From positions 927,730 through 991,729 of the forward strand of contig NZ_FONS01000001.1 in NCBI RefSeq assembly GCF_900112985.1: 64,000 bases of DNA. Direction: 5' to 3'. A model generated the notes under the pieces. The model was not told where the DNA came from. It saw only the letters and a list, made by a program, of their open reading frames with translations, and did not search any database. Position numbers and translations under genes: made by a program. Below, one piece after another: positions 24,459 through 31,719 of this stretch (position 1 is its first letter; each line of letters starts with the position of its first letter). Source of the stretch: Pedobacter antarcticus. GTDB taxonomy: Bacteria; Bacteroidota; Bacteroidia; Sphingobacteriales; Sphingobacteriaceae.

Positions 24459-25088
24459 ATGAAACTACTTACCTCCCAAAAAAATAGTCTATACGACCTC
24501 ATCGAATTAAATGATAGTTTTACACCATCTCAGTTTGCTGTAATAGATGGCGCTAATCAATTTAGAATACAATATACTAACTCTGAGTATTATTTTAAGA
24601 TACAAAAGGTAACATCATCTTGGTATATTGATTTTATCCCCGGCTCTAATACATATCAAAATTCGACAAGTACATCACTTTGGTCCGAAGTAGCAATACA
24701 TTTTAGACATTGGGTAGAGAATTTAAACAGGGAAATATCTGCACCGGACAAATGGGATAGATTAACACAGGAGATGAATAACCTTAGGGGTATTATCCCA
24801 GCTGACAACACCATGTTTTCACATTCTGAATACTTGATACTGAGCCAACAGATATCCCAGATAAAGTCATCAATCGCAGCTATATCTTTAACTTCTGAAC
24901 AGAATTTTGCCATTGAATCTAAATTAGATCATCTTTTAGCACTTGCTAATGATATGAATAAATTTGATTGGCAAGGACTATTTATAGGGACAATAATTAG
25001 TATCATCATTCAGTTAGGTGTAACACAAGAACATGCACAGGAACTTTTAGCTATTATAAAACAGGTGTTCAGCGGATATTTTCTATAA
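24459..25088 (+). CDS. Hypothetical accessory protein with hydrophobic C-terminal segment
   Basis: 209 residues from the start MKLLTSQKNSLYDLIELN; an upstream start at 24,435 adds eight residues. The first 90 residues look like a small alpha/beta domain (QFRIQYTNSEYYFKIQ). A helical linker follows, and the C-terminus contains FDWQGLFIGTIISIIIQLGV, hydrophobic enough to insert in or bind the membrane. The family is not recognised. As a lone plus-strand gene inside the prophage it is a candidate lysogenic cargo or exclusion gene. Confidence 0.6.
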   Translation: MKLLTSQKNSLYDLIELNDSFTPSQFAVIDGANQFRIQYTNSEYYFKIQKVTSSWYIDFIPGSNTYQNSTSTSLWSEVAIHFRHWVENLNREISAPDKWDRLTQEMNNLRGIIPADNTMFSHSEYLILSQQISQIKSSIAAISLTSEQNFAIESKLDHLLALANDMNKFDWQGLFIGTIISIIIQLGVTQEHAQELLAIIKQVFSGYFL

Positions 25089-25622
25089 TGGTATTCGCTG
25101 CTTGATTAATGATTTAATTAATTCAATCGTCTCACTGGTAATCATCTGATCCGGCGTTCTCCTGATCACTACCCATCCTTGAGATTGCGCAAGGTTCGAC
25201 TTTTCCATGTCTCTGCTGATGCCTGTACCGGATGAATGACCACTGTTACCTTTTGCCCAAATGCCGCCTTCTTGTTCAATAGCCAGTTTTAAAGGTGTCG
25301 AATTCGACAGGATTGGAATTGCATAATCAAACCGGTAAAGCCTTTCAGTACTAAAGTAGAACTCAGGCCATACTTCAACATGCAGCTGCTGCTCAACGAA
25401 CATCATAAACGCATCTCGCTGGTTTGCTTTGTTCCTGATATTCCGTTCGTCATCTATCCAGCCGGTCTTGCGGGTAATTACCCTCTTTTTCTTTTTTGGT
25501 TTTACTGCTAATAATTTTAGAGCATCCGGATGATTAGGTGGCAGCAACAGATCACCATGGAGAATGTAACCCCGATCCAGACAATCTTTGTAAACGGCTT
25601 TTAAAATGGCAGATGATTTCAT
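25083..25622 (-). CDS. Phage endonuclease-like protein (PD-(D/E)XK, DUF559-like)
   Basis: A 179-residue protein. The core YRFDYAIP, then KLAIEQEGGIW and a closing GWVVIRRTPDQ, matches the pattern of VSR/DUF559-type restriction-like endonucleases, with Asp and Glu as metal ligands. Phage members lie in replication regions and are described as Holliday-junction or structure-specific nucleases. It converges with the upstream plus gene by 6 bp. Confidence 0.7.
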   Translation of the reverse strand: MKSSAILKAVYKDCLDRGYILHGDLLLPPNHPDALKLLAVKPKKKKRVITRKTGWIDDERNIRNKANQRDAFMMFVEQQLHVEVWPEFYFSTERLYRFDYAIPILSNSTPLKLAIEQEGGIWAKGNSGHSSGTGISRDMEKSNLAQSQGWVVIRRTPDQMITSETIELIKSLIKQRIPL

Positions 25623-25637
25623 TTTGTATATTGGGGT

Positions 25638-26033
25638 ATGATAATTACACCAGCGATCAAGGATGATATTTTAAATAGATTAGTTAACAATGGTTTAAGC
25701 GGTCAGACAATTACTTCCAAAACTTTTGAATATGATTATCTTATTGTACAAAGCATACTTAGACAATTTTCTAAAAGAGGATTAATTAATTCTCATGACT
25801 TTTCAGGATTACGTTATAGGGTACAAGTAGAGCTAGATGCTCATGACTTTGTAAACCGTGGTGGTTTTACTTTTGAAGAGGAAGTTTTTAGAAATAATTT
25901 CACGAAATTGGAACTAGAATTAGCTAAGTTGGAAGGAGAGTTACCAAAAGAACGGTTTAATAATATAATGAACCTTGTTAGTACGATCTCTGCTGCTGTT
26001 TCTGCTTACTCATCCTTTAATTCTGGTTCCTAA
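25638..26033 (+). CDS. Small winged-helix-like accessory protein
   Basis: 131 residues beginning MIITPAIKDDILNRLVNN. The first 70 residues fit a winged helix (ITSKTFEYDYLIVQSILRQFSKRGLI), and the C-terminal third is a helix of low complexity ending SAYSSFNSG. No family is recognised. Divergent from the nuclease gene and overlapping the end of the next minus-strand gene by 17 bp. Confidence 0.6.
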   Translation: MIITPAIKDDILNRLVNNGLSGQTITSKTFEYDYLIVQSILRQFSKRGLINSHDFSGLRYRVQVELDAHDFVNRGGFTFEEEVFRNNFTKLELELAKLEGELPKERFNNIMNLVSTISAAVSAYSSFNSGS

Positions 26034-26205
26034 TCTTCCTTAAAGTTCTGGCCATGATCACAACTTTATCACCACCGGTAAACTCTACTAGCATATTGCT
26101 ATTCTTACCTCTTATGCATTTTCCGTTCTTCCTTACCGCCTTACATGGCTGCTTTTTGTATTTAGGATCAGTGAGCTTGTCACCGTGGTAGACGTATTCG
26201 TTCAT
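26017..26205 (-). CDS. Small phage protein
   Basis: 62 residues; a basic central part (KAVRKNGKCIRGKN) followed by MLVEFTGGDKVVIMARTLRKI, a strand-rich pattern seen in small conserved Bacteroidota phage proteins. Function unknown. Confidence 0.6.
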   Translation of the reverse strand: MNEYVYHGDKLTDPKYKKQPCKAVRKNGKCIRGKNSNMLVEFTGGDKVVIMARTLRKIRNQN

Positions 26206-26235
26206 AATTTATATACTTTTGAGAAACTCTAAACC

Positions 26236-26826
26236 ATGTTCTCATTCAACTTTTATTTTACTGACACTAATATTATGGGCTCCGTTGCTGATTGGGTGAT
26301 GGTAGGCGTAACTATCATCACTGCTATTTACCTTATACTTACTTTTCGTTCTCAGCGAATAGTTCAAAAAGCTCAACAGCATATAACCCTCATAGAAAAT
26401 GAGCGGTACCGGATTGAACATATACCAATATTCGATCTTTCGATAGCAACTGAACCCCACGGAAACAAGATAAATGGGCATCGTATTCTGTACTCAAAAT
26501 TAAAGATCATCCTATTAAAAAATAATGCTCGCAACCTTTATATTTCCTTTCACTGCGTTGATGCAAAAATCAATAGCCCTTATGAAAAACGAATACAGTT
26601 AGAAATTATAGCATCTGGAAATTATATCCATGACCTGGAGTTATCTATCTCCACAACTCTGGAAAGATTGAATCAGGGGAACCTCACACTAGACATCACA
26701 CTTACTTTTGAAGATTTAATAGGTAATGAATACGAGCAATGTTATGATTATTCCTTAGGGTTCGTTAATTGTAATCTCCAAAAAGATCCTATGCCTACTT
26801 ATTTAAGAACGGTTCCCAAACGCTAA
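26236..26826 (+). CDS. Membrane-anchored accessory protein
   Basis: 196 residues. A membrane helix lies near residues 18-38 (DWVMVGVTIITAIYLILTF), followed by a short coiled segment and a soluble beta-rich domain ending near CYDYSLGFVNCN. The topology (short outside tail, one span, cytoplasmic domain) resembles bacterial proteins of unknown function found beside defence genes. It is a lone plus-strand gene, converging by 32 bp with the ASCH gene. Confidence 0.6.
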   Translation: MFSFNFYFTDTNIMGSVADWVMVGVTIITAIYLILTFRSQRIVQKAQQHITLIENERYRIEHIPIFDLSIATEPHGNKINGHRILYSKLKIILLKNNARNLYISFHCVDAKINSPYEKRIQLEIIASGNYIHDLELSISTTLERLNQGNLTLDITLTFEDLIGNEYEQCYDYSLGFVNCNLQKDPMPTYLRTVPKR

Positions 26827-27232
26827 GTGCACCCTTAACATTTTCAATCGGTTTATCATAAAGCAATGGATTTGCGAGAACCCAGTTCCATACATAAGGC
26901 TGACCTTTCCTTAAAATATGCATACCAGTCTCCGGACATACATCGTAAGCCATTTGTTCTGCCCATATTGATTCATGATTGAGTACACAGTCAACAATAT
27001 CCACTTCGACAATGATGGCAGAACAATTGAATTTCCTTTTGATGAAGTTGTACCGGAGATCACCTCGTATAAGATCCTCCTGCTGATCGGTGAGCGATAC
27101 ATACGGGTAATCCTTGCCGGCATGAATATTAATACTACCTCTGAACTTAGTCCTCCAGGTTCTATTCTCAATGTCCTTAATTCCCTGAGCAATCAATAAT
27201 GCCCACGGGTTTTTGATTGTTAAAGCTTTCAT
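26795..27232 (-). CDS. ASCH domain protein
   Basis: 145 residues from MKALTIKNPWALLIAQG; the longer form from 27,286 is rejected. Family marks are the opening KNPWALLI, KDIENRTWRTKFRGSINIHAG near residue 20 and the final GALSVWEP. ASCH/PUA-like proteins bind RNA or modified nucleosides; some deaminate or hydrolyse N4-acetylcytidine. In phages they may act in RNA or nucleotide metabolism. Confidence 0.85.
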   Translation of the reverse strand: MKALTIKNPWALLIAQGIKDIENRTWRTKFRGSINIHAGKDYPYVSLTDQQEDLIRGDLRYNFIKRKFNCSAIIVEVDIVDCVLNHESIWAEQMAYDVCPETGMHILRKGQPYVWNWVLANPLLYDKPIENVKGALSVWEPFLNK

Positions 27233-27253
27233 ATAATTTTTATATTTTTGGTT

Positions 27254-27382
27254 ATGTTTTTTGATAAAAATAAATGGGGTCTGCATATTGATGTTAAGTC
27301 CGTGTGGTTTTGGATACTTGTTATCATCGTAATTGCAGTATGCTATTTCAACTATAGAATTCCGCGTTACAGCTCGATTTAA
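27254..27382 (+). CDS. Small membrane protein (plus strand)
   Basis: 42 residues: MFFDKNKWGLHIDVKSVW, then the membrane span WFWILVIIVIAVCYF and a short basic tail. The strand differs from the neighbours, and it lies between the divergent ASCH start and a convergent small gene, overlapping the latter by 4 bp. Coding is plausible but unproven. Confidence 0.45.
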   Translation: MFFDKNKWGLHIDVKSVWFWILVIIVIAVCYFNYRIPRYSSI

Positions 27383-27480
27383 CCGTCTGAATTAGCTCTC
27401 CTGATTATGTAGACGGCTAGATAACCCAGCAGTACAACGCCTGTAGCTATTAATATTTCCGGATCTATCTGGTAAGGCAT
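27379..27480 (-). CDS. Small single-span membrane protein
   Basis: 33 residues with a central span (ILIATGVVLLGYLAVYII) and a charged tail. Its ATG overlaps the end of the upstream 63-residue gene by 16 bp, as in the rest of this packed operon. Confidence 0.5.
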   Translation of the reverse strand: MPYQIDPEILIATGVVLLGYLAVYIIRRANSDG

Positions 27481-27656
27481 GGCTGCGGAATAACGTTCTT
27501 CTGAAGTTCAGTATAGGCTAAATTGGCCATTAGAACTGCGTGTTTTACAAGGTCATTCATGTCATTACCCATTTCTTTCTCAGCAGCTTTACGTGCAGAT
27601 TTCACACTCGTAGTGTAGTTGATTACCCAGGAGGTAACAAATTCATTTCTAGTCAT
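27465..27656 (-). CDS. Small helical phage protein
   Basis: 63 residues beginning MTRNEFVTSWVINYTTS, mainly helical, with SARKAAEKEMGNDMNDLVKH in the middle. Similar short helical proteins occur in Bacteroidota phages; function is unknown. Confidence 0.6.
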   Translation of the reverse strand: MTRNEFVTSWVINYTTSVKSARKAAEKEMGNDMNDLVKHAVLMANLAYTELQKNVIPQPCLTR

Positions 27657-27692
27657 AGTAGGTTATTTATAGGGTTTAAGTTCTATAATTGA

Positions 27693-27893
27693 TTATAATA
27701 AACTAATTAGTCTATTGTAATTTTGTGGTATTTCACTGTGGTTGATAAAGGACTCAACTTCTTTTGTTTGCTGCTTTTCCATCTCATTCAGATGTTTATG
27801 GTACCAAAGGGTTGATATCATAAACACCGCGAGGACTATTAGGCAAATAGTCACAAGCTTCTCCAATCCTCTTAAACATTCCTGATCTCCCAT
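27693..27893 (-). CDS. Small membrane protein
   Basis: 66 residues from the ATG at 27,893 (MGDQECLRGLEKL); an upstream TTG at 27,905 is less likely. One membrane span (VTICLIVLAVFMISTLWY) is followed by a charged helical tail. A role is not evident; small membrane proteins of this kind in phages include holin-like and exclusion proteins, but nothing decides between these. Confidence 0.55.
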   Translation of the reverse strand: MGDQECLRGLEKLVTICLIVLAVFMISTLWYHKHLNEMEKQQTKEVESFINHSEIPQNYNRLISLL

Positions 27894-27974
27894 ATTGGTA
27901 ACCAATTGAATACACTGGCACTGACAAAGCCCGCATATCTCTATGCAGGCGAACGGATTAAGTACCGTTATTAG

Positions 27975-28127
27975 TTACTTGGAATCTCTCAATCTCGCTT
28001 CAATTAGTTCCAGTCTATTCGACAGAAGTAAATCAGGGTCATTCTTAGTGGCATCCAGTTGCTGCATCGCAATGATTAAAGCGCGCCTGATATCAGATAC
28101 CTCTTTTTCACTTAGTTCTACTTGCAT
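27975..28127 (-). CDS. Small helical phage protein
   Basis: 50 residues: MQVELSEKEVSDIRRALI, MQQLDATKNDPDLLL, then an amphipathic C-terminal helix. It ends at 27,975 and starts 4 bp from the stop of the 69-residue gene, so the two are likely cotranscribed. Bases 27,894-27,974 hold nothing I recognise. Confidence 0.6.
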   Translation of the reverse strand: MQVELSEKEVSDIRRALIIAMQQLDATKNDPDLLLSNRLELIEARLRDSK

Positions 28128-28131
28128 AGCT

Positions 28132-28341
28132 TTAAATCTGATTATCTAAGTACATTTTTAATATATGGACCATAGCTGGCGTCAGCGGATATTCATTTAC
28201 GTTGATTATATCATTTTGTCTGCTGATCACCACATCATGATTTTCTGAATCGTCATCAGGGCTGCCGATAAATACAGTATCGCTCACTATCGCAAATCCA
28301 GTATCGCAGGACTTGATCCTTAAAAGTTCGTTTGATTTCAT
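28132..28341 (-). CDS. Small phage protein, first gene behind promoter copy 3
   Basis: 69 residues beginning MKSNELLRIKSCDTGF, beta-rich in the first half and ending VHILKMYLDNQI. Its mRNA should start near 28,461, giving a leader of about 120 nt with two interleaved inverted repeats. Family unknown. Confidence 0.6.
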   Translation of the reverse strand: MKSNELLRIKSCDTGFAIVSDTVFIGSPDDDSENHDVVISRQNDIINVNEYPLTPAMVHILKMYLDNQI

Positions 28342-28461
28342 TGTCGAAGTATTTAAAATAAAAATGGTTTATCCCCTATCCACGCTTCGACTCGCTTCAA
28401 GGAAATAAACCACTTGGAATGTCTTTTAAACAGCTGAGTCGAAGGGTGCTGTCATTTTGAT
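28342..28461 (-). ncRNA. Putative structured mRNA leader with interleaved stems (site 1)
   Basis: Two inverted repeats interleave: TGGTTTAT (28,365-28,372) with ATAAACCA (28,405-28,412), and CTTCGACTC (28,385-28,393) with GAGTCGAAG (28,436-28,444). The order A-B-A'-B' permits a pseudoknot or two exclusive hairpins. The region lies between promoter copy 3 and the ATG at 28,341. Function is inference; folding has not been computed. Confidence 0.45.
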
Positions 28462-28465
28462 AAGA

Positions 28466-28505
28466 CAAACATAAACAATTATTCCTAATACCACAATAGA
28501 GCATA
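28466..28505 (-). promoter_or_regulatory. Prophage 26-bp promoter element, copy 3, with -7 box
   Basis: The element (28,480-28,505) reads on the minus strand TATGCTCTATTGTGG, then TATTAGGAATA. Six bases later TATGTTTG (28,473-28,466) is a perfect -7 box, and ATTG 20 nt upstream of it serves as a -33-like box. It drives the small-gene operon starting at 28,341. Confidence 0.75.
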
Positions 28506-28738
28506 TAAAATATTCAAGCAAATAAACTTTACACACTTTAGTATGAGAATTTCTGACTATAAGCAACCAAATATCATTAACAGAATTCGCTTGAAAAGCA
28601 TCACAGGAGATATTTTATAAAAGGATATACATAATTATTGTGGTAAAACACCAAAATAACTATTTCTCTTTTCCACCTGTGTGGACAACAATTTCGGGTC
28701 AGTCTTAAAAGAATCGCCAAATTTGTATTTCACAAGCG

Positions 28739-28765
28739 AAGGCCAGTATTACGAGTACTGGCCTT
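28739..28765. terminator. Strong hairpin with perfect 10-bp stem
   Basis: AAGGCCAGTA pairs with TACTGGCCTT around a 7-nt loop. No long T-run follows on the plus strand, so it may be a regulatory or processing hairpin rather than a terminator. Bases 28,506-28,738 otherwise show no gene I can support. Confidence 0.5.
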
Positions 28766-28783
28766 CATCAAAAACTAGATATT

Positions 28784-28978
28784 ATGAGATTATCAATTTG
28801 TCAGCACAAAGTTGTGCTCCAGTTTTCTACGTGTAAAGGTAGACCAGATTTGTTTTTAAACCAAAATTCTGGCAGAATTAAGTTATTAACCATTCTCACA
28901 GAGGCAGCCGTAGCGACGTTAAACCTCGTTTACATGTTAATTAAGCTCGGTATTCTTCGAATGCCACACATCATGTAA
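28784..28978 (+). CDS. Possible small protein
   Basis: A 64-codon frame beginning MRLSICQHKVVLQFSTCK and ending at 28,978, 14 bp before a good terminator hairpin. The C-terminal half is hydrophobic (EAAVATLNLVYMLIKLGIL). The placement directly before a terminator supports transcription, but the N-terminal composition is not convincing, so the transcript might be non-coding. Confidence 0.3.
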   Translation: MRLSICQHKVVLQFSTCKGRPDLFLNQNSGRIKLLTILTEAAVATLNLVYMLIKLGILRMPHIM

Positions 28979-28992
28979 GCCAGTTTTAAATT

Positions 28993-29018
28993 AAAGGGAT
29001 TTTTCGGAATCCCTTTTT
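28993..29018 (+). terminator. Intrinsic terminator (plus strand)
   Basis: AAAGGGATT pairs with AATCCCTTT around a 6-nt loop and is followed by TT. It ends whatever plus-strand transcript crosses 28,784-28,978 and insulates the toxin-antitoxin promoter. Confidence 0.75.
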
Positions 29019-29036
29019 CATTTCAAATGTTTATTT

Positions 29037-29073
29037 AAAAGTTGGCTATTTACCAACTTTTTTCCTACATTTG
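29037..29073 (+). promoter_or_regulatory. Toxin-antitoxin promoter with operator palindrome
   Basis: A perfect 9-bp inverted repeat (AAAAGTTGG, 7-nt centre, CCAACTTTT; 29,037-29,061) overlaps the -33-like TTGG (29,042-29,045). TACATTTG (29,066-29,073) is a perfect -7 box after a 20-nt spacer. HigA-type antitoxins repress their own operon through such palindromes, so binding here would cover the -33 region. The 5' leader to the toxin ATG is about 165 nt. Confidence 0.75.
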
Positions 29074-29245
29074 ATTTTAGATAACAGAATCAAAACTAAA
29101 TTAATATTACGAAACAGGAACAAAAATCAAAACTGCAGTACCAACAGCATTTAACAAATAAAATTCTTAAAAAATCACATAGATATGAAAACAATAGGCA
29201 CAATAACCAATCGATCTCTAGATCAAAAAAATAAATACATTAAAA

Positions 29246-29542
29246 ATGAAGATCATTTATTTGGAAAAACTATACCAGTATGCAAAGAAACATTCTAACG
29301 CTGCTAGTCACTTAAAAAGCTGGAAAAACACGACCGAGCAAGCTATATGGAAAAAAAGCTCAGATATAAGACGTGATTTTCCTTCTGCAAAAATAATAAA
29401 AGGTAGCAGAGCCAGATTTAAGATAAAAGGAAATACATATCGTTTAATAGTCGAAGTGGATTATGAAGACGGTATCGTAAATATTTATTTTATTGGTACC
29501 CATTCGGAGTACAGTAGTATTGACGCGAAGACCATAAAATAG
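29246..29542 (+). CDS. higB: HigB-type mRNA interferase toxin
   Basis: A 98-residue basic protein beginning MKIIYLEKLYQYAKKH. The segment LKSWKNTTEQAIWKKSSDIR, then GSRARFKIKGNTYRLIVEVDY and FIGTHSEYSSID, matches the HigB toxin family (RelE-like fold, PF09907 type), which cleaves mRNA at the ribosome. The toxin-first order is typical of hig loci. It probably helps to retain the prophage or restrict competing phages. Confidence 0.88.
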   Translation: MKIIYLEKLYQYAKKHSNAASHLKSWKNTTEQAIWKKSSDIRRDFPSAKIIKGSRARFKIKGNTYRLIVEVDYEDGIVNIYFIGTHSEYSSIDAKTIK

Positions 29543-29572
29543 AATGTGTACCCAGTCAAGGAGATAATGATA

Positions 29573-29965
29573 ATGAATAAACCAACTTGGTTTTTACTAG
29601 GATCTGAGCAAGATTACGAAATAGCAACTGCCAGATATGAAGAAATAAAACGTGCACCGAAAGGAACAATCGAACACAAAGAAAAGATGTTGTTGGTGCA
29701 CCTTATTTCAATTTACGAAAATGAAAAATGGGATTTACCAGATGTAGACCCAGTTAAGCTAATTAAAATCAGAATGCAAGATTTAGGATATAAGTCTGCT
29801 GATTTAGCTAAAAAATACGGTGATAAAGGAACTGTAAGCAAAGTATTGAACTACAAACAATCACTGTCCTTGACTATGATTCGAACGTTCAGTGACATGT
29901 TGAGTATTCCCCCCGAATTATTGATCAAAGAGTATGATTTAAAAGGTTCTCAATCTTTAACCTAA
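29573..29965 (+). CDS. higA: HigA-type antitoxin with HTH domain
   Basis: 130 residues from MNKPTWFLLGSEQDYEIA; GGAG lies 9 nt upstream, which favours this ATG over those at 29,567 and the GTG at 29,546. Residues about 76-120 form an XRE-type helix-turn-helix (GYKSADLAKKYGDKGTVSKVLN, shortened here). The N-terminal region binds the toxin. It should repress its own promoter through the palindrome at 29,037-29,061. Confidence 0.85.
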   Translation: MNKPTWFLLGSEQDYEIATARYEEIKRAPKGTIEHKEKMLLVHLISIYENEKWDLPDVDPVKLIKIRMQDLGYKSADLAKKYGDKGTVSKVLNYKQSLSLTMIRTFSDMLSIPPELLIKEYDLKGSQSLT

Positions 29966-29998
29966 CCTGAATAGCTATAAACAAGCTATTCAGGTTTA
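29964..29998 (+). terminator. Terminator of the higBA operon
   Basis: AACCTGAATAGC pairs with GCTATTCAGGTT (12 bp) around a 9-nt loop. It overlaps the higA stop and faces the convergent methylase gene ending at 30,008. Confidence 0.8.
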
Positions 29999-30007
29999 TC
30001 CTTCCTA

Positions 30008-30853
30008 TTACCACAACGTCAGCTCTTTACTGTCAAATAGTTGTGGAGCTAGATCAATAGTGAAATTAGATGTAAGAACTTCTATCTTCTTTTTATTAAC
30101 GCCTGATTTATTATTCACGGTTACATTTTGTTCAACCATCCAAATATTCCAACCATTCTTTTTACAGTATTTGTTGAGCAGATCCGACGGATAAGAGCTC
30201 ATGAGGAATTTACCTTGGATGTTGGATATTAGAATCAGTAGATTTTCAAAGTCCTGCTCGCTATATCCATCGTAGTGGCCGCAATCGCTATTGAAGTAAG
30301 GCGGGTCTAGGTAAAAAAATGACTCTTCACTATCACGGCCTTTGATAATGTACAAAGCATCTGCAGACTCTATCTGTACGTTTTGTAGTCTAATTGCCAT
30401 GTCTTCGGTAAATCTATCCCTGTTGTTGATAATTTTCTTTGTGGTAGTATTTTTAGAGATATCATATCCCCAGCTGTTATCCAATTGAGCACTGAAACTT
30501 TGTGAACTTAATACCCATACCGCCCAGGCTCTTTTTATCTCGCTAAACATATCCGGATTATTGTAAATAACTGAAGCTTTACGATGCAGATCTCTGCTAT
30601 GTAAAGAAATCCTTATTTCCTTTTCAAGCCCTACAAACTCATTCTGCACCATCTTATAAAAGTTAATCAACTCCTTATTCGTGTCATTCAGCACCTCTAC
30701 CTCAGATGGGTATTTAGCAAAGAATACAGCCGCACCTCCAATAAAAGGTTCACAATAAAGTGTGTGTTTAGGGATCAAGCTAATGATTTTATCCGCAAGC
30801 TTCTGTTTACCACCATAGTACGAAATGGGTGTTTTTAAATTTAATCTTCTCAT
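30008..30853 (-). CDS. Dam-like adenine-specific DNA methyltransferase (D12 class)
   Basis: 281 residues from MRRLNLKTPISYYGGKQ; the longer frame from 30,940 would cross a leader hairpin. Motif I is SYYGGKQKLADKI with CEPFIGGAAV near residue 34; motif IV is DPPYFNSD near 185. D12-class enzymes methylate the N6 of adenine, typically at GATC-like sites. Phage copies protect DNA from host restriction. The ribosome-binding region may be held in the leader structure at 30,856-30,970. Confidence 0.92.
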   Translation of the reverse strand: MRRLNLKTPISYYGGKQKLADKIISLIPKHTLYCEPFIGGAAVFFAKYPSEVEVLNDTNKELINFYKMVQNEFVGLEKEIRISLHSRDLHRKASVIYNNPDMFSEIKRAWAVWVLSSQSFSAQLDNSWGYDISKNTTTKKIINNRDRFTEDMAIRLQNVQIESADALYIIKGRDSEESFFYLDPPYFNSDCGHYDGYSEQDFENLLILISNIQGKFLMSSYPSDLLNKYCKKNGWNIWMVEQNVTVNNKSGVNKKKIEVLTSNFTIDLAPQLFDSKELTLW

Positions 30854-30855
30854 AT

Positions 30856-30970
30856 TTTTCTTAATTTTGTGTTTCTCACGACCCGTATTTGTACATACTG
30901 CAGCCGATGCCATACGCATCCAACGTGCAGTGATATGCAAACTAATCGAGGTCGTGAGAAGCTAAGAAAA
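30856..30970 (-). promoter_or_regulatory. Large hairpin leader covering the methyltransferase start
   Basis: Nested inverted repeats: TTTTCTTA with TAAGAAAA (30,856-30,863 and 30,963-30,970), then TTCTCACGACC with GGTCGTGAGAA (11 bp; 30,873-30,883 and 30,950-30,960), and ACTGCA with TGCAGT, with a small GATGC/GCATC hairpin at the tip. In the mRNA the outer strand pairs the bases just before the ATG at 30,853, so it could block initiation. It may alternatively act on DNA as a protein-binding palindrome. Confidence 0.55.
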
Positions 30971-31007
30971 GGTAGTTGGGTGCGTTATTTTAAATCCATA
31001 ATATTGA

Positions 31008-31184
31008 TCACCTGAAGGAGCTGTCGATCCGTCCATAAAAACAGCGAACTGCGTGCTGTCTGATTATTGTTTTCATTATTGTATTGGCAAGGTCTATTTT
31101 GGCTTTCCTTGCCCTGACCCTAATCATCTCATGTGAGTGTTTGACGTCATTAAACATCATCGAAAGTACTTCGTCGAATGTCAT
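31008..31184 (-). CDS. Small hypothetical phage protein
   Basis: 58 residues: MTFDEVLSMMFNDVKHSHE, then a basic helical stretch (IRVRARKAKIDLANTIM). The ATG follows the stop of the upstream gene directly (TAATATG). No family is recognised. Confidence 0.6.
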   Translation of the reverse strand: MTFDEVLSMMFNDVKHSHEMIRVRARKAKIDLANTIMKTIIRQHAVRCFYGRIDSSFR

Positions 31185-31185
31185 A

Positions 31186-31719
31186 TTACAGTTTTTGAAG
31201 GATCAACCATGTGCCGGTGTTGGCTTCCGCTTCTTTCCACAACTCACGCATATCATTGTAGATCACCTCTCCCAGAACACTACCGAGATCTTTTTTATCC
31301 TTAGCTATGCGAGGTGTAAATATTCCCGCAAATGGATTGACAGGGTAACAACCTAATGACTGCATCAGTGAGTCGAAGGATTCCTTGGTGGTCTCTTTTA
31401 CAAGCCGCTTATAATTTCCTACAGGCTCATTAATCAATAAGTAGTTCATAAAACCATTCCATAGCGGCTGTACGATCCCGGCACACTCATATTCTGTCAA
31501 GTCGGTTGCTTTGCCTAGGATCTTGCAGTCAAAAGGTAATTCAATAGACCAAACAACCGGATCACCAAAAAAACCACTTTCTTCATCCGTATTATCAAGT
31601 AGAAAGTTCAATTGAAAAAACTTTTCTTCGGGTACTGATTCAATTTCAGCGCAATAATATCCATCAGCCACCAGGACCGCCAGTCCTTCAAATTTTTCTG
31701 TTTTGAGTTCTTTGATCAT
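31186..31719 (-). CDS. Hypothetical phage protein
   Basis: 177 residues from MIKELKTEKFEGLAVLV; the ATG overlaps the stop of the preceding frameshifted frame (ATGA), so 31,719 is preferred over 31,755. An alpha/beta protein of mixed composition with FVDDxx-free sequence and no recognised motif. It belongs to the packed minus-strand operon upstream of the methylase. Confidence 0.6.
   Translation of the reverse strand: MIKELKTEKFEGLAVLVADGYYCAEIESVPEEKFFQLNFLLDNTDEESGFFGDPVVWSIELPFDCKILGKATDLTEYECAGIVQPLWNGFMNYLLINEPVGNYKRLVKETTKESFDSLMQSLGCYPVNPFAGIFTPRIAKDKKDLGSVLGEVIYNDMRELWKEAEANTGTWLILQKL

Noticed and set aside
29185..29298. 37-codon frame overlapping the toxin start
   Set aside because: Overlaps higB by 53 bp with an ordinary sequence and no SD; not distinguishable from chance.
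31084..31356. 90-codon plus-strand frame
   Set aside because: Antisense to two minus-strand genes that fit the operon with overlapping starts and stops.
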